Shown here: piece after piece, positions 18,596-26,159 of the stretch
Layout of the letters: each line of letters begins with the position of its first letter
How positions within the stretch are numbered: the stretch's first letter is position 1
Source of the DNA: Bog-950 sp044225825
GTDB lineage: Bacteria > Bacteroidota > Bacteroidia > Chitinophagales > LD1
Length of the DNA stretch: 64,000 nt
NCBI GenBank assembly: GCA_044225825.1
Contig: JBGAIB010000005.1
Location: forward strand, 310,001-374,000
Direction of reading: 5' to 3'
Notes under the pieces: model-generated
The model's input: only the letters and a program-made list of their open reading frames with translations
What the model was told of the DNA's origin: nothing
The model's database searches: none
Translations under genes and position numbers: made by a program

Positions 18596-18632
18596 TATAA
18601 AAAAGGCCGGTAACAAATAGTTACCGGCCTTT
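18596..18632 (-). terminator. Terminator of the coiled-coil lipoprotein gene
   Basis: A perfect 13-bp stem (AAAGGCCGGTAAC at 18602-18614, GTTACCGGCCTTT at 18620-18632) with a 5-nt loop. On the minus strand a run of T follows. It lies 22 bp after the lipoprotein stop. Confidence 0.88.
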
Positions 18633-18653
18633 CAAATAACACTAATCAGTTTT

Positions 18654-19091
18654 CTACTTAGTGTTATCCTTTCCAAAGTCACTTATCGAATTTCCCAGTT
18701 CGTCCATATCGTGGTTAAACTCGCGTTTAAATTGTTCCCAATCGCTGCGCTCCTTTTCGTAACCGTATAAACGGGCGCGCAGGTCAGCATTCTTTTGCTC
18801 CAGATCCTTAATACGCTGTTCGCGCATGTTATCCAGTGGTTTGCCCCCGGTATTTATCTTTTGGCGTAATTCAGCAATCCGATCTTCGTTTGCCTTAATG
18901 CGCTGTTCAGCGTCGGTGCGGAAGGTGGGATATTCAGCATTTAAATCGCGCTGAGCATCTTTTAATTCCTGTTTCGCATCCTCTACATTTTCTTTAGCAT
19001 CCTCCACGCGCTGCTCCTTATTCTGGCAGGCAGTAAAGGTAGTCCCGGCAACCATGGCCATGGCAGCAAGGGAAAGAAGTCCTTTTTTCAT
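18654..19091 (-). CDS. Putative coiled-coil lipoprotein
   Basis: A 145-residue protein with a lipoprotein signal (MKKGLLSLAAMAMVAGTTFTAC, Cys22). The mature part is almost wholly helical and charged. Heptad-like runs such as 'RVEDAKENVEDAKQELKDAQRDL' and 'IKANEDRIAELRQKI' predict a long coiled coil. It resembles, in style only, the lipoprotein at 2542. It has its own terminator. A stress-related envelope role is plausible from the neighbourhood but unproven. Confidence 0.75.
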   Translation of the reverse strand: MKKGLLSLAAMAMVAGTTFTACQNKEQRVEDAKENVEDAKQELKDAQRDLNAEYPTFRTDAEQRIKANEDRIAELRQKINTGGKPLDNMREQRIKDLEQKNADLRARLYGYEKERSDWEQFKREFNHDMDELGNSISDFGKDNTK

Positions 19092-19252
19092 ACTTGGTGA
19101 TTTTAGTTAATAATGCTACCTATCGTTAAAAAATGTGCCAGCACACTGCCCCATTATATTCACGGCTAACACCAGGTTTTCATGCCTTCTGGGCATATCA
19201 TTGCCCATAACAAGCGGAATGCGCCTTGCAGAATAAAAGAAAATCTTTTGTT

Positions 19253-19453
19253 ATGGCTAAGTATGGTAAAAAAGCGCAGGATAAAGTTGAACGCGCCATG
19301 CACGAAATGCACGAAGGCAAATTAAAATCAGGCAAATCGAATAAAAAGGTAACTGATCCTAAACAAGCAATTGCTATAGGCTTATCAGAAGCACGAAAGG
19401 AAGGTGCCAAGGTGCCAAAAAAGAGCAAGAATGCAGCCCGTAAGGAAAAGTAA
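19253..19453 (+). CDS. DUF6496 family small basic protein
   Basis: A 66-residue Lys-rich protein (MAKYGKKAQDKVERAMHEM... then 'KQAIAIGLSEARKEGAKVPKK') matching the DUF6496 family, which is common in Proteobacteria and Bacteroidota and often sits beside stress genes. The high basic content suggests nucleic-acid binding (inference). The frame begins nine codons earlier, but the ATG at 19253 gives the family's standard N terminus. Confidence 0.85.
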   Translation: MAKYGKKAQDKVERAMHEMHEGKLKSGKSNKKVTDPKQAIAIGLSEARKEGAKVPKKSKNAARKEK

Positions 19454-19540
19454 ATAGCATCTGTGTATTTTATTACCCATCCGGCGAAAACCGCAGGCTG
19501 GTTTAATTTTTTAGCGTACTGCTAAAATGCGCAACCCCAC

Positions 19541-19741
19541 ATGGAAAAAATGAACGAAGAAACCATTATAGCAGAAGGCATTATGTTTACTGATATAGGA
19601 GCTACGGCTCAGTTCAATTCTTTTTTGTCCCTTGTTACTACTACCTCGCTCTTTAGGTGCATGTATAAGTTGGAAGAACGGGAAGACTATGAGAACGCAG
19701 TATTGTATCGCAACGAGCTCATCCGTCGTGGAGAATTATAA
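19541..19741 (+). CDS. Small hypothetical protein with UVR-like tail
   Basis: A 66-residue frame (or 63 residues from the second Met). The C-terminal 30 residues, 'MYKLEEREDYENAVLYRNELIRRGEL', resemble the UVR motif of UvrB/UvrC and McsA (L-E-x-x-A-x-x-x-E-x-Y-E-x-A-A-x-L-R-D-x-I). That motif mediates protein-protein contact. No partner gene is close by. The resemblance is by eye only. It converges on ku, 14 bp away. Confidence 0.5.
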   Translation: MEKMNEETIIAEGIMFTDIGATAQFNSFLSLVTTTSLFRCMYKLEEREDYENAVLYRNELIRRGEL

Positions 19742-19755
19742 AGGAAAGCCGGCTT

Positions 19756-20541
19756 CTAGGAAGCCTTTTTCTTCCCCCCCAAACTTGCTTTCAGCATCGA
19801 TACAAGGTCATCCTGATCCTGTTTATAAGTAACCTTCATTTTAGGTGCCTTTGGCCGTTTACCGGTCTTAGCTTTATACTGTATAATTTTCATCAGTTTG
19901 GCAGTATAAGTGTCCTTATACCTGGCAATATCGAAATGCTCGGTTAATTCGTCGATCAGGCGTTGTGCCATTTCCTTTTCTTTGCTCTTACCCCTGGTTA
20001 ATGCCGGTAGTTGCAAATCGCCGGTATCGCGTATTTCTTCTTCAAACCGGATGCGGTTAAGCACCAATACCTTATCCATTGGTTTCAGCACCGCCAGGGT
20101 TTCCTTGTTCCGCATCACAAAGGTGGCAACACCTACCCTGCCCGAGCTTTGAAGGGCATCGCGTATTACTCCGTAAGCCTTGGCTCCGGTTTTATCGGGT
20201 TCCAGGTAATAGGGCTGTTCGTAATAAATAGGGTCAATTTCGTTCTGGTCAACAAAGTTGATCACCTCTATGGTTTTGGTCTTTTTAGCATCGGCACTTT
20301 CGAAATCCGCCTCCTCCAGCACCACATATTTATTATGATAGGGGTAGCCCTTTACAATACTTTTATAGGGAACTTCTTTACCGGTATTGGCATTTACCCT
20401 TTTAAACTTGATGTTCGATAAGTCCCGCTCATCCAGCATATCCAAATCCAACGAACTATCCTGTACGGCACTGAACATCTTTACAGGGATATTAACCAAA
20501 CCAAGACTTATAACACCGGTCCATAGCGATCGCATAAGCAT
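19756..20541 (-). CDS. ku: Ku protein (bacterial NHEJ)
   Basis: A 261-residue bacterial Ku, the DNA-end-binding ring of non-homologous end joining. The N terminus 'RSLWTGVISLGLVNIPVKMFSAV' is diagnostic, and 'YYLEPDKTGAKAYGVIRDAL' and 'RVGVATFVMRNKETLAVL' follow. The C terminus is Lys-rich, as usual. The partner ligase LigD is not in the window. The start may be the ATG at 20541 or the one at 20535; the latter matches the usual 'MR-x-WTG'. It is divergent from a small membrane protein gene. Confidence 0.95.
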   Translation of the reverse strand: MLMRSLWTGVISLGLVNIPVKMFSAVQDSSLDLDMLDERDLSNIKFKRVNANTGKEVPYKSIVKGYPYHNKYVVLEEADFESADAKKTKTIEVINFVDQNEIDPIYYEQPYYLEPDKTGAKAYGVIRDALQSSGRVGVATFVMRNKETLAVLKPMDKVLVLNRIRFEEEIRDTGDLQLPALTRGKSKEKEMAQRLIDELTEHFDIARYKDTYTAKLMKIIQYKAKTGKRPKAPKMKVTYKQDQDDLVSMLKASLGGKKKAS

Positions 20542-20649
20542 TCATTTTCTTTTATGCTTCAAATTTTTAGCCAGCACGCTCGGGTAAGTTATTACACAAT
20601 TCCCGGGGGAATACTTGTTGCTAAGTACCTGCTATATATTCCTATCGTT

Positions 20650-20823
20650 ATGAAGTATCTGTTGTTGTTAGTTCCGGTTGCCCTGGTATTTGTACTTGCT
20701 ACGATACTGTTTGCCCTTACCAATATCGGGCGCATTATTGTAATTTCTATCGCCGGGTTTCTGATGTTGTTTTTTGGTAACAGCCTTGCACGAGCAACTA
20801 AAACAACCGTCTTTTCGCGTTAA
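20650..20823 (+). CDS. Small membrane protein, unknown
   Basis: A 57-residue protein with two closely spaced hydrophobic segments (residues 1-20 and 24-44) and a basic tail. The frame is open 32 codons further upstream, but the ATG at 20650 begins a natural membrane-inserting N terminus. Its stop is directly adjacent to the stop of the convergent dehydrogenase gene. I do not recognise the family. Confidence 0.5.
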   Translation: MKYLLLLVPVALVFVLATILFALTNIGRIIVISIAGFLMLFFGNSLARATKTTVFSR

Positions 20824-21696
20824 TTACCCGCCAACTATTTCGCCACCGTTTGGGTGCAGCACCTGCCCGCTCATATACGAGGCATCTTCACTGGCCAAAA
20901 AAACAAGACAAGGCCCCACTTCCGAAGGCTGACCAGGTCGTTTCATTGGTTGTTCCTTACCAAACTCTTTTACTTTTTCTGCCGGAAATGTGGATGGAAT
21001 AAAGGGAGTCCAAATAGGCCCAGGTGCAACGCCGTTGACACGTATGCCCTTCTCCGCCAGGTTAGAACTCAGTGCCCGCGTAAATGCAAGTATAGCGCCC
21101 TTGGTACTGCTGTAGTCTATCAAATGACTACTGCCCCGATAGGCTGTTACTGAAGTGCTGTTAATAATGGAACCACCTTTCTGCATATGGGCCAATGCTG
21201 CCTTTGTAAGGTAGAACATCGAGAATATATTGGTGCGGAAGGTTTGCTCCATTTGCTCATCCGTCACCTTTAAAAAGTCCTCCTGGTAATGCTGTTCCGC
21301 GGCATTATTTACCAGTATGTCCAGCTTGCCAAACTTGCTAACCACATCTTTTATCACCTTTTTGCAAAAGGCCGGTTTACCCAAATCTCCCGAAAGCAAT
21401 AAGCAACTTCTTCCTTCCGCCTCTACCAGCAGTCTGGTCCTTTTAGCATCGCCATGCTCCTTTAAATACACGATTGCCACATCGGCACCTTCGCGGGCAA
21501 AGGCAATAGCGGCTGCACGGCCAATACCGCTATCGCCTCCTGTAATTATCGCTACCTTATCCTTTAACTTTTCGCTGCCTTTGTAGTCGGCACGTATATA
21601 CTCAGGTGCAGGTTTCATTTGCGCCTCGATACCCGGTTGCTGCCTTTGATGCTGCGCCGGAACGGAAGCCGGCTTCTTCCCTTTGCTCTTTGCCAT
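20824..21696 (-). CDS. SDR family oxidoreductase (general-stress YdaD/YghA type)
   Basis: A 290-residue short-chain dehydrogenase with an N-terminal extension (MAKSKGKKPASVPAQ..., about 45 residues) typical of the stress-induced branch. Cofactor motif 'TGGDSGIGRA', 'NNAAEQ', catalytic Ser in 'INSTSVTAY', and the Tyr-x-x-x-Lys pair in 'YSSTKGA'. It reduces or oxidises small carbonyl compounds with NAD(P); the substrate is unknown. The frame is open upstream for 44 codons, but the ATG at 21696 yields the family's usual Lys-rich start. Confidence 0.93.
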   Translation of the reverse strand: MAKSKGKKPASVPAQHQRQQPGIEAQMKPAPEYIRADYKGSEKLKDKVAIITGGDSGIGRAAAIAFAREGADVAIVYLKEHGDAKRTRLLVEAEGRSCLLLSGDLGKPAFCKKVIKDVVSKFGKLDILVNNAAEQHYQEDFLKVTDEQMEQTFRTNIFSMFYLTKAALAHMQKGGSIINSTSVTAYRGSSHLIDYSSTKGAILAFTRALSSNLAEKGIRVNGVAPGPIWTPFIPSTFPAEKVKEFGKEQPMKRPGQPSEVGPCLVFLASEDASYMSGQVLHPNGGEIVGG

Positions 21697-21816
21697 AATG
21701 CTTGTTTTTGTATCAAGCATTGCACAAGCAGCATGCCCCTGTACCGGAGATGTGGAATGAGGATTTTTAGGGACAAGGCACTGCAACCACACGATCCACA
21801 CTTGCTTCAAATAACA

Positions 21817-21842
21817 AAGCCCCTCCATTTCTGGAGGGGCTT
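21817..21842 (-). terminator. Hairpin after the tRNA-like remnant
   Basis: A perfect 10-bp stem (AAGCCCCTCC/GGAGGGGCTT) with a 6-nt loop. It sits 3 bp from the duplicated tRNA 3' end and looks like a terminator of a former tRNA gene, in the same arrangement as the intact tRNA-Pro and its hairpin. Confidence 0.6.
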
Positions 21843-21845
21843 CTC

Positions 21846-21945
21846 TGTCGGGGTACCAGGATTCCCTGCCTGACTGCTGACGCTAGTCACGCAGGCTGGG
21901 AACCTGCGACCAATACTTAACAAGGAGTTGCATACAACCTCCTTA
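21846..21945 (-). pseudogene. Degenerate tRNA-Pro-like remnant
   Basis: The 19 bases at 21846-21864 (TGTCGGGGTACCAGGATTC) are identical to 21984-22002, which hold the acceptor 3' side and part of the T-arm of tRNA-Pro. Beyond this point the sequence departs. It contains an imperfect inverted repeat (TCCCTGCCTGACT with AGTCACGCAGGCTGGGA) and a short stem-loop at about 21921-21944, but no normal anticodon arm. With the hairpins on both sides it looks like a duplicated and decayed tRNA unit. Confidence 0.5.
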
Positions 21946-21950
21946 AACGA

Positions 21951-21978
21951 AAAAGGCAACGCATTTGCGTTGCCTTTT
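21951..21978. terminator. Terminator of the tRNA-Ser/tRNA-Pro transcript
   Basis: A perfect 12-bp stem (AAAAGGCAACGC/GCGTTGCCTTTT) with a 4-nt loop and T-rich ends in both directions, 8 bp from the tRNA-Pro 3' end. Confidence 0.88.
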
Positions 21979-21986
21979 CATTTTGT

Positions 21987-22060
21987 CGGGGTACCAGGAT
22001 TCGAACCTGGGACCCCCTGCTCCCAAAGCAGGTGCGCTAACCGGGCTGCGCTACACCCCG
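21987..22060 (-). tRNA. tRNA-Pro (anticodon TGG)
   Basis: A 74-nt cloverleaf on the minus strand: acceptor CGGGGTG/TACCCCG, D-arm with GCGC...GCGC, anticodon arm CCTGC-TTTGGGA-GCAGG (TGG), T-arm CCAGG-TTCGAAT-CCTGG. CCA is not encoded. It follows tRNA-Ser by 32 bp on the same strand and has a strong terminator, so the two are probably one transcript. Confidence 0.95.
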
Positions 22061-22092
22061 AACTTTTATAAACAATCCTACCGATTGCTTGC

Positions 22093-22180
22093 GGTGAGGG
22101 AGGGATTCGAACCCTCGGTACCGTTTAACCAGTACGACAATTTAGCAAACTGTTGATTTCAGCCACTCATCCACCTCACC
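22093..22180 (-). tRNA. tRNA-Ser (anticodon GCT)
   Basis: An 88-nt class II tRNA on the minus strand with acceptor GGTGAGG/CCTCACC, anticodon loop TTGCTAA (GCT), a long variable arm and T-arm GAGGG-TTCGAAT-CCCTC. It reads AGC/AGU codons and is upstream of tRNA-Pro. Confidence 0.95.
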
Positions 22181-22350
22181 AGTAAAGGATAAGAACCTTC
22201 TTTCCACCTTTTGCCGGAAGTCGTCCCCCGTAAAAAGGACGACAAAAATAGAAAAATCAAGAAAATTGCAAACCCTAAAATCACAATTCTGCAACTAAGT
22301 TTTTGCATCTATCCTTCTTCATACATACCTTGGCGCTCAAACCCTTACCT

Positions 22351-22854
22351 ATGGCCCGTTTGCGCGTATTCACCCTTTTGTATCTGCTCTCCTTTTATTC
22401 CTGTCAAAGCCCAAAAAAAAATTCTGAAGCCCCGGTTTCTACCCCCGGTTTTGTAAAAGTAACCCACGTTGTTGACGGCGATACCTTTGATGTGCAGGAC
22501 AGCACCGGCCAAACCACCCGCATCCGCTTCATCGGGCTCGATGCCCCCGAGAGCCGCAAGACCCCTCACGAAGACGTGCAGTATTACGGTAAGGAAGCCA
22601 AAGAATACCTCAAACAACGCCTCAAAAATCAGCAGGTACGATTGGTAAACGATGTAGAACCGCACGATAAGTATGGCCGCACGCTGGCTTATGTTTACCT
22701 GGCCGACGGCACCTTTTTAAATGCCGAACTGGTTGAACAGGGTTATGCCGTTATAATGACCATTCCGCCCAATGTTGCGCATGCCGATGAGTTGCTTGAA
22801 CTGCAACAACAAGCCCGCAAAAACAAACGCGGTTTATGGCAAAGGGAATTATAA
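22351..22854 (+). CDS. Thermonuclease (SNase-like) family lipoprotein
   Basis: A 167-residue nuclease with a lipoprotein-type signal (MARLRVFTLLYLLSFYSC). The SNase fold motifs are present: 'VVDGDTFDV', 'RFIGLDAPES' (catalytic Arg and metal-binding Asp), and 'EPHDKYGRTLAYVYL' (catalytic Glu and second Arg). It should cut DNA or RNA with calcium outside the cytoplasm. The frame is open 16 codons upstream, but the ATG at 22351 gives a clean signal peptide. It converges on scpB. Confidence 0.9.
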   Translation: MARLRVFTLLYLLSFYSCQSPKKNSEAPVSTPGFVKVTHVVDGDTFDVQDSTGQTTRIRFIGLDAPESRKTPHEDVQYYGKEAKEYLKQRLKNQQVRLVNDVEPHDKYGRTLAYVYLADGTFLNAELVEQGYAVIMTIPPNVAHADELLELQQQARKNKRGLWQREL

Positions 22855-22870
22855 AATAGATGATAACAGA

Positions 22871-23572
22871 TTACTCCTGCACCTCTTCGCTTTCCGAAGC
22901 AGTTGCATCCAACCCGTCCGTTTCAAAATTGATTTCGGTTTCTGCTTCGCTGTCTACCACAGTTTCTGTTTCGGTGGTTGTTTCCGGAAGGTCCGATACC
23001 ACTTCAGGCACTTCACCTACTGTGTTTACATCAACCGGAGGTAATACATCCTTCAGTTTAGGTAACTCGGCAGTATTATTAATGCCAAAGTAATCGAGGA
23101 AGGTTTGGGTAACCTTATAGATGATAGGTTTGCCGGGCTGGTCTTCCAGCTTGCCGCAAATTTCTATTAATTCTTTTTCTAATAACTTCTCTACGCTGTA
23201 ATCGCAGCTAACACCGCGTATTTTCTCGCACTCGCTTTTGGTAACCGGGCCGCGGTAGGCAATAATAGCCAGGGTTTCCAGGGCGGCCGTACTCAGGCGT
23301 TTCTTTTCGCGCATACCAATTAAAGCAGCTACGGTACTGTGGTATTCAGGCTTGGTAAAAAACTGGTAACCGCCGCCTATTACGCGCAGTTCAAAGGCAT
23401 AAATATCGCTTTGGAATTTCTCCTGCAGATCGCCCAGTATCTGCTCCACCACTTTCTCGTCGAGCACCGTACCGGGAAAACCCTTTTCTATTGCCTCTAC
23501 AATATCATCCACCGTTACAGCACTTTCCGAGCTGAACACAAGCGCTTCAATATGTTGATGCAGGTTTTCCAT
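22871..23572 (-). CDS. scpB: SMC-Scp complex subunit ScpB
   Basis: A 233-residue winged-helix protein of the condensin-like SMC-ScpAB complex, which compacts and segregates chromosomes. Recognisable blocks are 'IEALVFSSESAVTVDDI', 'RVIGGGYQFFTKPEY', 'LSTAALETLAIIAYRGPVTKSECEKIRGVSCDYSVEKLL' and 'YKVTQTFLDYFGI'. The last 50 residues are an acidic Thr/Glu-rich tail that varies among species. It follows atpG on the same strand after a weak terminator. Confidence 0.95.
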   Translation of the reverse strand: MENLHQHIEALVFSSESAVTVDDIVEAIEKGFPGTVLDEKVVEQILGDLQEKFQSDIYAFELRVIGGGYQFFTKPEYHSTVAALIGMREKKRLSTAALETLAIIAYRGPVTKSECEKIRGVSCDYSVEKLLEKELIEICGKLEDQPGKPIIYKVTQTFLDYFGINNTAELPKLKDVLPPVDVNTVGEVPEVVSDLPETTTETETVVDSEAETEINFETDGLDATASESEEVQE

Positions 23573-23590
23573 GCTGAGTTATGCGAAATA

Positions 23591-23606
23591 AGCCCCTTGC
23601 GGGGCT
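23591..23606 (-). terminator. Possible terminator after atpG
   Basis: A 6-bp GC stem (AGCCCC/GGGGCT) with a 4-nt loop between atpG and scpB. The following T-tract on the minus strand is weak, so partial readthrough into scpB is likely. Confidence 0.5.
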
Positions 23607-23614
23607 CTTTAAAT

Positions 23615-24505
23615 TTATCCTTGTTCTTCCAACGCTGCGGCACCGCCCACAATCTCCAAAATCTCCTTGGTAATTGCAGCCTGACGTTCGCGGTTGTAAA
23701 CAATCTTTAAGCTCTTGATCAGTTCCTGTGCGTTGTTGGTTGCCGATTCCATGGCCACCATGCGGGCGCCGTGTTCCGATGCATTGTTATCTAACAGCGC
23801 CTTAAAGAACTGGGTATTCAATATCTTGGGAACCAACTCCTCTAACAAACGATCCTTTTCAGGTTCAAATATGTAGTCGTTCTTCTTCTTGGTCTCTTTG
23901 CCCTTCTCGGCCGGTTCAACCGGTAAAAAGCGTTCAACGGTAAACAACTGGGTAGCGGCGTTCTTAAACTTGGCATATACCAGTTCAATTACATCGTATT
24001 TACCTTCGGCAAAATCTGCCATCAACTTCTCACTTACTTCCTGCGAATTCTGGAAACTAAGTTTGGCAGTAAGACCGCTGTAATCATTAATAAACTTCAG
24101 GTCCTTGTCTTTCTTAAAAAAGTCGTAACCTTTTTTGCCTACATGCAACATGGTTACGTTACCGGCCTTATGCTGGGTAGCATACGTTTCGGCCAGCAGG
24201 CGACGGGCTGTTTTAATTACGTTGGTATTAAAACCGCCACACAAACCCTTATCGGAGGTAATTACCACCAGCAACACATTCTTCACCTCGCCTTTACGGT
24301 TGTATTTACCGTTAGCGCCGCCTTCCATGTTGCCCATAATGTTACTCAGTATCTCGTTCAGCTTTTCGCTGTAAGGGCGCATTTGCACAATGCGGTCCTG
24401 GGCACGCTTCAGCTTACTTGCGGCTACCAGTTTCATAGCCTTGGTAATTTGCTGGGTAGTACCAACCGAGGTAATGCGTATACGTATCTCTTTTAAGTTA
24501 GCCAT
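23615..24505 (-). CDS. atpG: F0F1 ATP synthase gamma subunit
   Basis: A 296-residue central-stalk subunit. The N-terminal 'MANLKEIRIRITSVGTTQQITKAMKLVAASKLKRAQ' and C-terminal 'GARMVAMESATNNAQELIKSLKIVYNRERQAAITKEILEIVGGAAAL' are the conserved coiled-coil ends that rotate inside the alpha/beta ring. A central insertion ('EPAEKGKETKKKNDY') is Lys-rich. It follows atpA by 60 bp. atpH and atpD are not adjacent, so the ATP synthase genes are split in this genome. Confidence 0.97.
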   Translation of the reverse strand: MANLKEIRIRITSVGTTQQITKAMKLVAASKLKRAQDRIVQMRPYSEKLNEILSNIMGNMEGGANGKYNRKGEVKNVLLVVITSDKGLCGGFNTNVIKTARRLLAETYATQHKAGNVTMLHVGKKGYDFFKKDKDLKFINDYSGLTAKLSFQNSQEVSEKLMADFAEGKYDVIELVYAKFKNAATQLFTVERFLPVEPAEKGKETKKKNDYIFEPEKDRLLEELVPKILNTQFFKALLDNNASEHGARMVAMESATNNAQELIKSLKIVYNRERQAAITKEILEIVGGAAALEEQG

Positions 24506-24521
24506 TCTATTTGTAGATAGT

Positions 24522-24558
24522 CAATGGTAGATAGCTCGCGGGGAACCATCTACCATTG
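24522..24558. repeat. Inverted repeat between atpA and atpG
   Basis: CAATGGTAGAT (24522-24532) and ATCTACCATTG (24548-24558) form a perfect 11-bp stem with a 15-nt loop in the 60-bp gap. There is no T-run, so it is more likely an mRNA processing or stability hairpin or a small intergenic repeat than a terminator. Confidence 0.55.
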
Positions 24559-24565
24559 TTGGTTT

Positions 24566-26146
24566 TTAGTGTTGAAAATTCAGTGATACTTCAGCAGCCA
24601 GTTCCTGCAGTTTCTTTTCAGTAGCTGCATCCATTGGGTTCTTCAGGCTCTTTAACACATCAGGGAAACGGGTTTCCAGCTGGGTGATAAAGTCTTTTTC
24701 GAACTCACGCATTTTGTTAACCGGCACTTTCGACGCCAGGTTTTTAGTACCGATAAACAGGATAGCTACCTGCTTTTCTACGCTGTAAGGCGAAAACTGC
24801 GCCTGCTTCAGAATTTCCACGTTACGGGCACCTTTATCCAACACCGCTTTTGTAGCAGCATCCAGATCGGAACCGAACTTCGAGAAGGCTTCCAACTCGC
24901 GATACTGAGCCTGGTCAAGTTTCAGGGTACCTGCAACTTTCTTCATGCTCTTAATCTGCGCGTTACCACCCACACGGCTTACCGAAATACCTACGTTGAT
25001 AGCCGGACGAACACCTGAGTTAAACAGGCCCGATTCCAGGAATATCTGACCGTCGGTAATCGAAATTACGTTGGTTGGGATGTAAGCCGATACGTCACCC
25101 GCCTGTGTTTCGATAATTGGCAGAGCGGTTAAGGAACCACCACCTTTAACGATGCTGCGGATGCTCTCCGGAATATCGTTCATCTGGCTGGCAACTTCCT
25201 GGTTCGAGTTAATCTTAGCAGCACGCTCTAACAAACGGCTGTGCAGGTAAAACACGTCGCCGGGGTAAGCTTCGCGGCCCGGAGGGCGACGCAGCAGCAA
25301 GCTCACTTCGCGGTAAGCTACGGCCTGCTTACTTAAATCATCATATACAATCAAAGCCGGACGGCCAGTATCGCGGAAAAACTCGCCGATAGCAGCACCG
25401 GCAAACGGAGCATAGAATTGCAGCGGAGCAGGATCGGCAGCAGAAGCCGAAACTACCACAGTATAAGGCATAGCACCATTCGCTTCCAGGGTTTTTACCA
25501 CGTTGGCAACGGTTGAAGCCTTTTGACCGCAGGCTACATAGATACAGAAAACGGGTTCGCCTTTTTCGTAGAACTCGCGCTGGTTAATAATAGTATCGAT
25601 AGCAACGGCGCTCTTACCAACCTGACGGTCACCGATGATCAACTCACGCTGACCACGACCGATAGGAATCATGGCGTCGATAGCCTTAATACCGGTTTGC
25701 AGCGGTTCGTTTACCGGCTGGCGGTAAATAACACCGGGGGCCTTACGCTCCAGCGGCATTTCATATAACTGACCACCGATAGGGCCTTTACCGTCAATAG
25801 GTTCGCCCAGGGTGTTAATAACACGGCCCAGCATACCTTCGCCTACTTTAATAGAGGCAATTACGCCGGTACGTTTAACGGTATCACCTTCTTTAATTTT
25901 CTCCGAAGGGCCCATCAATACCACACCTACGTTATCTTCTTCCAGGTTCAACACAATGGCGCGAACGCCTACGTTGCTAAACTCCACCAATTCGCCGGCG
26001 CGGGCGTTGGTTAAGCCATACACGCGGGCAATACCGTCGCCCACCTGTAACACAGTGCCTACTTCTTCTAATTCGGCTGCGCTTTTAAAGTTTGATAGTT
26101 GTTCGCGGAGTATCGCTGAAATTTCATCTGGTTTTACTTCTGCCAT
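24566..26146 (-). CDS. atpA: F0F1 ATP synthase alpha subunit
   Basis: A 526-residue alpha subunit. It has the P-loop 'GDRQVGKSAVAID', the family sequence 'YREVSLLLRRPPGREAYPGDVFYLHSRLLERAAK' and the arginine-finger segment 'VGISVSRVGGNAQ'. It forms the catalytic head with beta and the gamma shaft encoded next. It is the first gene of a short atpA-atpG unit; the usual upstream atpH is absent, and about 700 bp without a gene lie upstream. Confidence 0.97.
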   Translation of the reverse strand: MAEVKPDEISAILREQLSNFKSAAELEEVGTVLQVGDGIARVYGLTNARAGELVEFSNVGVRAIVLNLEEDNVGVVLMGPSEKIKEGDTVKRTGVIASIKVGEGMLGRVINTLGEPIDGKGPIGGQLYEMPLERKAPGVIYRQPVNEPLQTGIKAIDAMIPIGRGQRELIIGDRQVGKSAVAIDTIINQREFYEKGEPVFCIYVACGQKASTVANVVKTLEANGAMPYTVVVSASAADPAPLQFYAPFAGAAIGEFFRDTGRPALIVYDDLSKQAVAYREVSLLLRRPPGREAYPGDVFYLHSRLLERAAKINSNQEVASQMNDIPESIRSIVKGGGSLTALPIIETQAGDVSAYIPTNVISITDGQIFLESGLFNSGVRPAINVGISVSRVGGNAQIKSMKKVAGTLKLDQAQYRELEAFSKFGSDLDAATKAVLDKGARNVEILKQAQFSPYSVEKQVAILFIGTKNLASKVPVNKMREFEKDFITQLETRFPDVLKSLKNPMDAATEKKLQELAAEVSLNFQH

Positions 26147-26159
26147 CGGATGACTTATT

